From positions 1 through 39,351 of the forward strand of contig JAFISE010000235.1 in the NCBI GenBank assembly GCA_022560025.1: DNA of 39,351 nucleotides, written 5' to 3'. The notes under the pieces are model-generated. The model did no database searches, was not told the DNA's origin, and was given only the letters and a program-made list of their open reading frames with translations. Both the position numbers and the translations under genes were made by a program. Positions 21,217 through 30,630 of this stretch are shown piece after piece; the first letter of the stretch is position 1; each line of letters opens with the position of its first letter. The DNA comes from Stagonosporopsis chrysanthemi. Taxonomy: Eukaryota > Ascomycota > Dothideomycetes > Pleosporales > Didymellaceae.

Positions 21217-21282
21217 TTACTTCATACAGTGAGCGATTGTAGCCAAAATGAGTAGCAGCACGATTAAACCAAGCAGTCCGAG
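21217..21282 (-). other. Hydrophobic tail encoded in frame after a TAG stop
   Basis: Directly after the stop at 21283-21285 the same minus-strand frame stays open for 21 codons. It reads LGLLGLIVLLLILATIAHCM, then Lys and TAA (21217-21219). That is an almost ideal membrane helix. It may be an ancestral tail anchor cut off by a CAG-to-TAG change, or a readthrough or spliced extension. Confidence 0.5.
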
Positions 21283-22583
21283 CTAAAGCACACTGTATGC
21301 ACCAAAATGCACTACATTGTCAGCTTCGGCCTCCAGCTTAATTGTAGCAGCCTCCTCAGCTGCAGGTTCCTGTGTTGCAGGCTCCGGCTTCTCACCAGTA
21401 CCTGTTACCTCATTCTCAACATTGCCTCCTTTGACCCCCAAACCAAAGACGTCTCCAGTCCGAGAATGAGCGGGAAGCTCGTTCTCCCACTCATTCCCCC
21501 CCGAAATATCGAAAGGTCGGTCGCAGACACTTGTGGCAGCATCGGTATCGATGATCTTTCCCCAGGTCTCCATGGCAGCAGCACGCGCCTTGGCAGCCCT
21601 ACGCATAGCTTTGGTGCGCTTGCGCTTTTTGTGTTGGACCTCAGGCTCGTGTACGAAGTGGCTCGCTTGCGAACGTGCTTCTTCGTTGGCTACAGAAGAT
21701 GTCGGTGGAGCAGCAACCTCGTCCACAGTCGTGGCAGGGACAAACTCATCAGCTGTATCCTCATTGAAGCCCGATGACATGATGAGGAGGTCGTCCATAG
21801 CACCAGTGGACGCTGCAAGACCTCCATCATCCTGGCCCTTCTTCACCGGCTTTAAGAAGGCGGGATGGTAGGTTGTGCCGACGCGCAAAGATTCTTTGGC
21901 GGAGGCGTTGATGCCCGCGTTTCTGCTGTCGACTCCGCCTCAGAGAACACATCTGTGTTGGAAGCAGAAGAGTCAACAGGATCCGAGGACAGGGAAGACG
22001 ACGACGGCCCGACGTTCAAAGTACCCTCCGCAATCACTGTGGCCGGGAGGTTCTCACTATCATCCTCCACGATCGTCATTGAAGGGAGAGTCATCTCGGA
22101 GGACACCATGGTGCGCTCATTCATTTCGCTCGGCGCACAGGCAGCTGTCTGGAGTTTCGACGCAACCTCCTTCTCTCGTCGACGCTGGACGAAAGACTTC
22201 TTCATTGGTTTCTGGAGAGGAGCCTTCGCCTTCGGAACGGTAGGAGGTAGCTCGAACACAGCCGGGGTGTTCGCAATGAACTCGTCCCAAGAGTCGGCCG
22301 CGACCGTTACCGGCGCAGCAATTGGCGACTCCGTGGACGAGATTATATCGATGGGTTCCACGACCTTGCCAGGCGACGATGGAAGGTTAAAATCGACGTC
22401 CTGTCGAGATGCATTGTCCTTGGAAGCCTCTGTCTCCTTCTTGGCTTCACCCACGGCAGTCTTGGCTGCCTCCTCGTCCGCCCAAGACAGTGTCTGTCGT
22501 GGCAGGAGCATGATCATGCTGTCAGCAGCATCATCCGTCGAGGTTGAGGCACTCATAACAACAAAGTGGTTGGTCGAAGACAT
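21283..22583 (-). CDS. Disordered hypothetical protein with a frame shift in the middle
   Basis: The minus-strand frame from ATG 22583 runs through LSWADEEAAKT, DSWDEFIANTPAVFELPP, and a basic KKSFVQRRREKEVASKL stretch, then stops at 21852. A second frame, open from about 21938 to the TAG at 21283, carries the continuation: SLRVGTTYHPAFLKP, a basic patch KKRKRTKAMRRAAKARAAA, and an acidic Ala/Glu-rich end. Both halves have the same low-complexity, charge-patterned character, so I treat them as one gene. No standard GT-AG intron joins them cleanly; a weak pair would be GTGAGA or GTACTT with a GAG acceptor. A real +1 frameshift, a sequencing error or a noncanonical intron are the options. Function unknown. 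Confidence 0.5.
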
Positions 22584-23259
22584 TGTGGAGGTGCTCGATG
22601 TGTGTTTACAAGTGCGGTTTTGAGGTTGCGATTAGTCTGAGTAGTTGAGAGTGTGAGAGAGTTGTTGGACTGGGAAGGACTGTGCGAACAAAAATATAAG
22701 GATTAGGAGGGTGCTAATATGTAGCGCGCGTTAGCAGTGAAAGGCTCGGTGGACCGTGGGTGTGCCAAGAGAGTGTAGTGAAAGCGCAGTGCCGGAACGC
22801 TGCAGTGTGCGGAATAGCGGAAAGCGAAGAGGATCAAAGGCCCTTATATATAATAGCACGAGCGGATATATCAAGTCTAAAAATTCGCGTAGACTGATTC
22901 GATGCGTTCGCTGAGCCGCCGCGGTCTCCAGCTCGGTGGAAGCATTCAGGGTCTGCGAACCGGAGTTCTTTTCGCCCATGGGAGATCACCTGCACGCAGA
23001 GCATGGCCTCCGAGTGAATTGGGCAAGTGTATATATTGTTCGAAACCTTCGACTGGTAAGCGCTCTAATAAAAAGCCAGAAATATAACAGTTCTTCAATA
23101 AAGTGTTTGCTTGTCCTGTTAATCACGGGATCTGAAAACATTTGGGATAGAACGATGAACAATGAAACGAGCAAGAACTGGAATGCTCGATAGAGTGATA
23201 ATTGGGTATCGCAGAAGGAAATTAGACTGCTTAATGTAACAAACAACATGTTGTGATCT
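22584..23259. other. Intergenic stretch with a TATA-like promoter element
   Basis: It holds the upstream region of the minus-strand gene starting at 22583. A TATATATAAGGG-like motif on the minus strand lies at 22843-22854, about 260 bp from the ATG. The left part of the apparent minus-strand ORF beyond 23260 is the 3' UTR of the AT-hook gene, not coding. Confidence 0.5.
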
Positions 23260-26109
23260 TCAAGGCAGTACTGGTGTGTTTTTGACCCACTCTGGAACTT
23301 CCCATCCGTGCTGATGTGACAGCTGGGCCCAGCCCGAGCGCACCCATGCCAACTTGGCCGCAATGTCGGAGACAGAGAAGTCGCGCAAGATCCCACGGGG
23401 ACCACAGTACTTTCTAAAGATCCGCTCCAGGCCTGTGAAAGAATCGTCAGTAACGTTCGAGCAAGAAAATGGTTGCGTTGAAACTTACTGGCAGATGACT
23501 GGAGAGCGTCAAGCAGCGCAGTCTCTTGCTCGCTTGTCCATTCTCGATAGCTAGACACGGCAGTCCATTGCGGTGGCGGTGCGTTCCGTTCTCCGAAGAA
23601 AGGTACGCGCTCAAAAGGCCGACCATTCGCGTCTGTCTCGGCAGATTGGACAGGCTCAACAAATCTCAGCCTGCGCCTCCTTGAGGGATCCGGCTCGCAC
23701 TGCATTCGTGCGATGTGCAGCTCCTGCCAACGCTTCCTCCTTTCTCTTATGGGACGTAGCATCTCTTCTCTCCTGTTGTCCTCTTCTTCTTTCTCCTCCC
23801 GTTGCCGCTGTGCTGCGATCGCAGCCCTGCGGCACTGATCTGCTTTCTGGAATTGCTGTAGGTGCTTCCCTATGTCTTTTTCCACGACTCTCAAAGGAGC
23901 AATTACGCTACTCTCGATATTTTTGATAAGCCTGTCGCCTTTCGTGCGCGACTTCACGACAACCTTCCACGAATCCATGGCATCCTTGAAGTGTAGCAAC
24001 TCGCGGATGAACGGGTACACAATTTGAATGGAGGCCGAGGATCCGATTATGTCACCGTATCTTCCCTGAAGTTGATTGTGCATAGTCTTCAGAACCACAA
24101 TTAGATCACGGAAGAGATAGGCATACGCATCGCGTTTGAAGGCGAGTCGATTTTCTTCTTGTACTTCAGCGTGTATACTTTGAAGCAGTCCGACGAAATG
24201 TTCTTCACATTTTGAAATGTCCTCCAGCGAGCGCTCTTTACGGCTGAGTATGACGCAAAACCTAACGCATCGTCGGTGGATAGTTTTACCAAGCTTTGTC
24301 GAACAGATGCCAGAACGCTCTTCGGAGTCGGCGAAGTCAAAGACTTTGTTCAGTGGGGAATGCCGATGGTAGTCATCGGTGGTGGTCCGCTCAGCGTCTA
24401 CCGAGTTCGCGTCATCTTGGTCTTCTCCATCAGGTTCGCCATCCTCGTTGTCATGCTCAGAGTCGTCTCGACCATCACGATACTCGTCTTCGTCATCTTC
24501 GTCATCTGCGCCCGCTTGATTACCATGATGCTGGCCGTCGCCATCTCCGTTCTCTGCGCTGCGCTTGCCATCTGTCTCGTCACCATCGACAGACATATCG
24601 CTCTCGGCATCATTGTGGGCACCATGAAGCTGATCGTGATCAGGCGTGGGCTCGTTCGACATTTCCCCGGCGGCTTCGTCAACCTGCTCCTCATCGCGAA
24701 TAGCTTTACGCTTTCGGCGTGGATCACTGGCAATGAGCTTTGGCTTAGGATGCTCGGGCAGCGATGCCGCCTTCGCCAATCTTGTCGACCGCACTGGGTG
24801 AGTTGCTGGTTTCATCTTCGCGGTGATAAGAGCAGTCGCCGAGTGCTCCTGGGCATTCGCCACCTCAGCCTCGGCTCTAGCGGTGCGCGATCTGGAAGAC
24901 CTGATGGAAAGGTCGATTGCACGCTGAAGATCGCCGTTGAAATGTGCATTGCGTGAGGGGTATTTTGATAAAGTCGAGTCTTCATCGTTCTCAGGCATGT
25001 CCGGACTGGAAGTTACGGGGCCTTTCAGTCGTCTTTTCTTGAGCATTGGTGCATTGTTAGAATCAATCCCATTGTTGCTCTTAGGATTTTGCTGTCCGTT
25101 AGCTCGCTTTGTACGCTTCAATTTGGGACTGAGTACCAGAGACTCAGTCCTTTCGCTTCTTACAGGCTGTTCGTCATCAGGATTCTGAAGAGACATTGTG
25201 CTGTCGCCACTCTTGCGAGGCCGTCCTCGACGTTTCTTGGTCGCTGTAGGTTCTTCTTCACGCGGAGCGAGCTCTGGCGGGGAAGAAGGCAGATGTTCGA
25301 CTTCGAAGTCTTCTCCTGAGCGGGCCTTTTGAACTGTTGCGTCTGATGCCTTACTTGTACCAGTGGCAGGCCGTGAAGCAGACGCTGTACTCTCGCCGCT
25401 CTTTCGTGGCCGCCCTCGCTGCTTTTTATGGACAATGACCGGCTCCTTCAGGACTTCTGCTTGTGACACATCTGCCCTGTCGTTCTGATCTTCAGAAGCC
25501 AGTCCATCTCGATCTCCCGAGTTCACGGAAGATGGATTTTTATTAGGCTGTGCTTGACTTGTCTCTGGCACAATGTCCTTCACCTCCTTGGCCACCACAA
25601 GCTCCTCAGAGGATTCGTGCTGCACTGCTGCGGCTTGAGATGGCATTGAATGGGGCCTCATCTTCTGCGGACTGAGGTTGATCTCGTACATCTTGTCGCC
25701 CCGGACTTTCTTTGAGTGGGCTTCGGCGACCATGCTCGACAGACTCGCGCGCGCAAGTTTTCCGGGCTTTTCCAGCCGTGCTGGCTTCAACTGTACTGAG
25801 TTCGGCTGCCCCTGTTTCGGCAGCTTCCCTGCCTTCTCCTCGGAAGCCCGTGGCCCCGCGGCTGGCGGCTTGGTGAGCGTGCGCGCGTGGTTCAACAGGT
25901 TCGCGCCGAGTACGGCGCTCACGCTAACGGGCGCAGCAGTTGAGCGCCGGACAGGACTACTGGCCTCGGCGAGGAGCTGCTGTGACGCCGCTTCGGTGTC
26001 GTTGAAGGAGGGCGACGCGAGTACGTCTGCATCTGCGAAAGTCAACATTGTACCGGTCAACAAAGTCCAATGGCCGCAGTGCAGACATACCGCGGTACCT
26101 GGACGCCAT
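23260..26109 (-). CDS. AT-hook nuclear protein with acidic region and C-terminal Myb-like segment
   Basis: Three exons on the minus strand (26109-26091, 26032-23489, 23432-23260); 911 residues. The first exon is only 19 nt: MASRYR then the split Asp joins ADVLASPSFNDTE. Two AT-hooks are present, KKQRGRPRKSG (about 209-219) and KKRRGRPRKSG (about 272-282), which bind the minor groove of AT-rich DNA. A long very acidic stretch follows, then a helical domain (EEHFVGLLQSIHAEV...YPFIRELLHF) and a charged coiled coil (RQREEKEEEDNRREE). The end, REWTSEQETALLDALQ...LERIFRKYCGPRGILRDFSVSDIAAKLAWVR, is Myb/SANT-like. The reading frame that runs past 23433 without splicing ends in sequence that looks noncoding, which supports the last intron. 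A chromatin role is inferred; I do not recognise the orthologue. Confidence 0.8.
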
Positions 26110-26292
26110 GATGCACAATCAGAGCACTGTTCAGCTCCGTGCGACACCTACTATCGCCTTGCTGTGGCGCAAAATCTACGCCTGCCTCGTCACGCATGTG
26201 GAGATGAAGGAGCTCCAGCGCGAGCTGTCGGCAGGCGCGACTGTGGGACCAGCCGAGCGCGAACCGTCGAAGCGCGCCATCACACGCCCAGT
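26110..26292. promoter_or_regulatory. 183-bp shared promoter region of divergent genes
   Basis: This is the whole space between the ATG of the AT-hook gene (minus, 26109) and the ATG of the PTPA gene (plus, 26293). Both genes must take their core promoters from it or from each other's 5' ends. No clear TATA box is seen on either strand. Confidence 0.6.
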
Positions 26293-28010
26293 ATGCCACC
26301 AAAGCGACCACACACCATCGACATGACACAAAACACATCAACAGTGCCGACTCTCACAGTGCTGGATCGAGCAAAGGACCATGCTTTCCAGACACCAAAG
26401 AAGTGCATCAACGACGGCGATGATGTCACGTTTTTCTTGGCATCACGGGCGTACGCCGACATAATGACTTTTATATTCCAGCTGAACACTGCGATGATCC
26501 CGCGAAAGACCAAAAAGCAAGAGCAAGGAATAGATGCGTTCAAGGAGTGGACGTTGCAAGATCCAGATGTGCCGCATCCGCCTGTAGTCCAGAGTCTAGG
26601 CAAGCTACTCAAGGCACTGACTGCCATCATCGATGAAGCACCGCCGGACACAGGACCGCGTCGTTTCGGAAACGTGAGCTTCAGAACCTGGTACGACATT
26701 GTGCGCGCGCGGGCGTCGGAGCTGCTGGATCAGTATCTTCCGGCTGAGGTCTTGGCATACGAATCCACGAGCGAAGTGTCAGCGAAAAGCGAGCTCGAAG
26801 CGTACTTCATCGGCAGTTTTGGCAGCTCACAGCGTCTTGACTACGGGACAGGGCATGAGCTGAGCTTTCTCGCGTTCCTGGGGTGCTTGTGGAAGCTGGG
26901 TGCGTTCCCGGCGTCGAAGGATGGCGACCAGGAAAGGGGGATTGTGCTGGGCGTCGTGGAGCCGTACCTCATTCTGATTCGGAGACTGATCTTGACGTAC
27001 ACGCTTGAACCCGCGGGTTCGCATGGTGTATGGGGTCTAGATGATCACTCGTTTGTGTCGTACATCTTTGGCAGCGCGCAGCTATCGCCACCAATATCAA
27101 CGCCTGCGGACGTTACGACCGAGGGCTCGCTCGCCAATGCCCCAAATCCTGGAGACGTAGCCAAAGCTGCAGCTGTCCAGAGAGAGAGGGGAAGAAACAT
27201 GTATTTCAGCGCCATCGGTTTCATCTACGACGTCAAGAAGGGTCCTTTTTGGGAGCATAGTCCAATTCTTTACGACGTGTCTGGTGTGAAAGCGGGATGG
27301 GCGAAGATCAACAAGGTAGGTGGACCATCTCATACAACAATTCATCTTCCCAAGTACCGGAGATATGATCAAAACTAAACACATCGCAACATGACTAACG
27401 ACGCCAGGGCATGATAAAAATGTATAACGCAGAAGTCCTGTCTAAATTTCCCGTCGTCCAACACTTCCCCTTCGGATCCCTCTTCAGCTGGACAGCCGAC
27501 CCCGCCGCTCCGCAAATCCAAGCCAGCGTGCACACGTCCTCGCAGCCGAAAGCTGTCACGCCTTCCAACTCTGCACCCACTGCGAGACAAACGGGGCCTC
27601 AGCCGGCGCTGCGGGACCCGTTGGCGGAACCCGGAATGCGCGCCCCTCCGTCTAGAACGCCACAGCCGCCGCTGAGAGACCCGATGGCTGGTGTGGGTGG
27701 AGGAGGAGGAGGAGGAGGTGGTGGTGGTGGTGGTGGAGGAGGCATGTCGATGACGGCAGCGCCGTGGGCGAAAGCTACAGGGCCTGAGGTGCCGGCTGGG
27801 CCGAATCAACCTACAAGGGCGCCGTGGGCGAGTAGCACGAGGGCGCCGCCTGCTGCGAGTCGACTTCCTCCCACGGGTGCGAGGGGACTCCCACCTCCAG
27901 GGGCTGAAACTGCGGCGCCGTGGGCCAGGGGAGGTGGCAATGCCAGTGCCCCAGAGTCAGGGGATGGACAGCCGAGTACACGGGCACCGTGGGCAGACAA
28001 GAAGCCGTAG
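26293..28010 (+). CDS. RRD1: PTPA, phosphotyrosyl phosphatase / PP2A activator (Rrd1 type)
   Basis: Two exons, 26293-27315 and 27408-28010 (92-bp intron); 541 residues. PTPA is a peptidyl-prolyl isomerase-like protein that reactivates PP2A-type phosphatases. Family sequence is clear: DRAKDHAFQTPKKC near the N-terminus, FGNVSFRTWYD, YFIGSFGSSQRLDYGTGHELSFLAFL, EPYLILIRRLILTYTLEPAGSHGVWGLDDHSFVSYIFGSAQL (in two parts), and after the intron GMIKMYNAEVLSKFPVVQHFPFGSLFSW. The start MPPKRPHTID fits the divergent promoter. The last 170 or so residues are a Pro/Ala-rich tail with repeated APWA motifs and a run of 16 Gly (about 438-453), longer than the yeast proteins. Rrd1 rather than Rrd2 is my preference, since this long-tailed type is the Rrd1 class in filamentous fungi; confidence in the exact paralogue is moderate. 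Confidence 0.92.
27690..27743 (+). repeat. GGN trinucleotide repeat coding polyglycine
   Basis: This is an uninterrupted series of GGA/GGT codons in the PTPA tail, encoding 16 Gly in a row. It is likely to vary in length between isolates. Confidence 0.8.
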
Positions 28011-28125
28011 AGACGCAAGACGACACAGATTTGCTTCGAGCACAACACTCCTAATCCGAACATGGCGATTAGACATGGAAGATTAAGCCAGAAGCAAAAT
28101 CAACGGATCCAAGCTCCCAATATTC

Positions 28126-29961
28126 TCAATAATCAAAATCCTCAAACACCACCTCCTTCCCCTCCAACCACTCCAACACCTGCGTCCTAAACCCTTTCCC
28201 CGCACAAAGATACCACTTCTCCGCCTCCACAGCATCCAGATCGCTCTTCGCCAGCCTTCGAAACTGCACACTGGCTCCAGCCGCCTCTACCTTGTCCCAT
28301 TCCGCCCTCTCTGCATCTCCCGACTGCCCAGTGACAAAAACGTCCGTGACGCCAGATAGTCCGGGATGTTGAGCCAGCGTGTCCTGCACGAGCCCGACGT
28401 CCGCGGCCCGGACAGTCCAGAAGAGGCGGAAACTCTGGGGCTCGATGCGGAGGGAAGCGAGGTGGCCCAGCAGCGGGGTGATGCCCACGCCGCCCGCGAC
28501 AAAGGGCGTGAGCAGCCGCCCTGCCGCCTGCTCCTGCGTGATTCCAAACTCGCCCCCGATTCCCAATACCGGGACCTCGAACCCAGCCCGCGGGTTCTGC
28601 TTGGACAGGAACTCGGTCACGGGCCCGACGCGGCGGATCGTGATGTCGAACTGCTTTTCTTTCCCGCCCGCCGTCGTGCCAGAAGGCGTCGAGGAGATGG
28701 TGAAGGTGCGCACGAAGTCGTCGTTGAGCGAGCGCGGGTCGTCGTTGCGCATGTGGCTGTATCCCTCGTCGAGCTCGTCTTTGAAGCTGAATGCCGCCCA
28801 CTGGCCGGGGGTGTAGGAGATGCCCTCAGGAACCTCGAAGGTGAAGCGGGAGATGGTTGGTGTGAGGGTGGTTTTGGCGACGAGGCGTGCGGTGTGCGGC
28901 GAGGTGGAGGGGAGAGATTTGATGTTTCCTTCGCTCGCGAGTGTGCGGAGGAGCGGATTGTATGGGGAGTAGCCATTGAGCTTTAGGGTGCCCCGGAAAG
29001 GTAGGCCTTGGGCGACGAGTTTGGTCGACTTGAGGGTAATCTTGACGGCCAGGTTTGTGCCGGGGAGCACGTGGGCTGCGTCGTCGCCGACGAGGATTTC
29101 TGCTTCTCCTGTCGTGTAGAGGACGGAGCCGGTCTCGTAGTCGGGGAAGACAAGGCCGATACCTGGATTGAAGTGTAGGTTACCGAGTGACTGGTAGTAC
29201 CGGTTACCCGAGTACTCGGGATAGACGATGCAGGAGGACGAGATAGTGCGGACAAAGCCTGGCGGGCCGCCGCGGTGGTTTGTGTCCATGTCCGTGGCTG
29301 TGGCTGTAGAGAGGAAGAACATGTCTGCTCTGTCGATGAGCGCTCTGCCTTCTGCAGACAATTCAGGGCCGTCATGTAGAAGTTTTGATGTGACAAGAGC
29401 AGGCTTGAGCTCGTACTGGTTGAGGTACTTGGGGCAATTCCCAAGGCTCTCGTCAATCTTGGTGACTAGCTGGATCTGGTCCTGCGTTTTGGGAACGTCA
29501 TCCGACAATGCTTCGTCGTCCTTGAACTCTATGTATACTTCTCGAACTGTCCCTGCAGCCATCTTGCCTGCAAACTTGACGCGCTTCCGTGCTACCAGGT
29601 CAATGGCCAGCCCTGAGAGCATCTTGCCGCCGTCTGTTGGCTGCAGCAGCTCCCCCTTCTCCGTAGTACTACTGACCAACGCCTGTACAACTGGGTCATA
29701 CTTGCTGTCAACCAACGTCCGCGTTCCTATGAAACCACCTCCGATGGGCTCAGAGAAGCCGGGAGCGCCACCCCAGAGTGTTGTCCAAGGTCGTGAATCA
29801 GCGTCCAAGGTTCCTATGGCGAGAAGAGGTGAGCGCTGCAGCATGAATGCGGCCTGGGGTGTGAGCATGCTCGAAGTTGGGTTGTCCAGGTCGGGCACTC
29901 GCATCAGCTTTTGCAACCTCACCTCTCCCTCGTTCCAGCCCATTGCCATGGAGAAGGCCAT
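28126..29961 (-). CDS. PNPOx-like / ferredoxin-reductase-type fusion flavoprotein
   Basis: A single-exon ORF of 611 residues. The N-terminal half resembles the pyridoxamine-phosphate-oxidase split-barrel fold (FMN binding): AAFMLQRSPLLAIGTLDADSR near 37-57 and, in a second barrel, ALIDRADMFFLSTA near 207-220 with GNLHFNPGIGLVFPDYETG near 260-278. The C-terminal half is an FNR-type reductase: flavin motif RTFTIS (418-423), nucleotide motif AGGVGITP (489-496), the WTVRAADVGL stretch and YLCAGKGF (584-591). It has no visible 2Fe-2S domain. The family is a cytosolic NAD(P)H-dependent oxidoreductase of unknown substrate. The first ATG gives MAFSMAMGWNEGE, normal for this family. It converges with PTPA, with 115 bp between stop codons. 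Confidence 0.88.
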   Translation of the reverse strand: MAFSMAMGWNEGEVRLQKLMRVPDLDNPTSSMLTPQAAFMLQRSPLLAIGTLDADSRPWTTLWGGAPGFSEPIGGGFIGTRTLVDSKYDPVVQALVSSTTEKGELLQPTDGGKMLSGLAIDLVARKRVKFAGKMAAGTVREVYIEFKDDEALSDDVPKTQDQIQLVTKIDESLGNCPKYLNQYELKPALVTSKLLHDGPELSAEGRALIDRADMFFLSTATATDMDTNHRGGPPGFVRTISSSCIVYPEYSGNRYYQSLGNLHFNPGIGLVFPDYETGSVLYTTGEAEILVGDDAAHVLPGTNLAVKITLKSTKLVAQGLPFRGTLKLNGYSPYNPLLRTLASEGNIKSLPSTSPHTARLVAKTTLTPTISRFTFEVPEGISYTPGQWAAFSFKDELDEGYSHMRNDDPRSLNDDFVRTFTISSTPSGTTAGGKEKQFDITIRRVGPVTEFLSKQNPRAGFEVPVLGIGGEFGITQEQAAGRLLTPFVAGGVGITPLLGHLASLRIEPQSFRLFWTVRAADVGLVQDTLAQHPGLSGVTDVFVTGQSGDAERAEWDKVEAAGASVQFRRLAKSDLDAVEAEKWYLCAGKGFRTQVLEWLEGKEVVFEDFDY

Positions 29962-30107
29962 CTTGGTGGCTGGATGATCTTGTCGGGTGCGGAGAAAGCC
30001 AATTTATGCCAACAATCCTTCTCTTTCACGTAATTTCAATGGAAATTTTCAATCCTTACGGATAACCTCAATCGTTCGACGCTTCCTCCCAGAGGCGTTC
30101 TGTCGGA
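29962..30107. promoter_or_regulatory. Short promoter region of the PNPOx-FNR gene
   Basis: 146 bp separate the ATG at 29961 from the stop of the next minus-strand gene at 30108, so the promoter overlaps that gene's 3' end. No TATA box is obvious. Confidence 0.4.
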
Positions 30108-30620
30108 TCAAATACCACACATGAGCACAATCGTTTCAAGTGGCGGTGACGATGCTGACGATGCCAATATGTCGCCATCGGCGTGACTAATTGCCTTTCG
30201 GCCGCGCTTTAAAGCTCCAATGGTGGCCAGGTCAGCGGCGAGGGTCTCAACAGCCTCATACAAAGTAGGGATTGCGGGGTCAGCGGGAAACTAGCGGAAT
30301 TAGATCCACTTGTAAGGCTTATCCGCAAGTGACTTCTGAGGATTTGCTGCACAACAGCTTCCATGTCGTGGAAGCTATTAACAGGAGAGACGAAATGCTG
30401 TTGTAGTTACCTCCGTTAGTATCATCTCTTTCATGTCCCACCGCTGCTCAGCAGCGCTCATGATCGCCGGGCGCTTGGCGTTGTTGAGGCTGAAAATGTA
30501 CGACCTGAACACCTGAACACGTCCAGACACATCAACGTCAAGTCGTGACTTCACCCACTCTTCAAAGGAGTCTTCTCCTGCTTTCCCTTCAAGTGTCTTC
30601 TCACGCTCATTCACCAACAT
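30108..30620 (-). CDS. Probable small two-exon gene of unknown function
   Basis: Exon 1 (30620-30411) ends ...QRWDMKEMILTE at a GTAACT donor. A 120-bp intron (30291-30410) with a CTAAT-like branch site ends in CGCTAG. Exon 2 (30290-30108) continues in phase as FPADPAIPTLYEAVETLAAD, then LATIGALKRGRKAIS and a stop. The joined product is 130 residues, helical and charged. Coding is supported by phase-0 joining and by the clean helix in exon 2, which no single ORF shows. The start is uncertain: ATGs at 30632 and 30620 are possible, and MSAAEQRWDM within exon 1 is also plausible. The upstream ATG at 30632 overlaps the ATG of the divergent MARVEL-like gene. I do not recognise the family. Confidence 0.5.
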
Positions 30621-30630
30621 CCCGCCCATC

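Noticed and set aside
22986..23259. Continuation of the AT-hook ORF to 22986
   Set aside because: It comes from reading through the last intron; splicing at 23433-23488 gives a better C-terminus that stops at 23260.
24276..24956. 226-codon plus-strand ORF with hydrophobic Val/Ile-rich sequence, looking like a membrane protein
   Set aside because: Antisense of the acidic Asp/Glu-rich part of the AT-hook gene; GAC/GAT codons read backward as Val and Ile.
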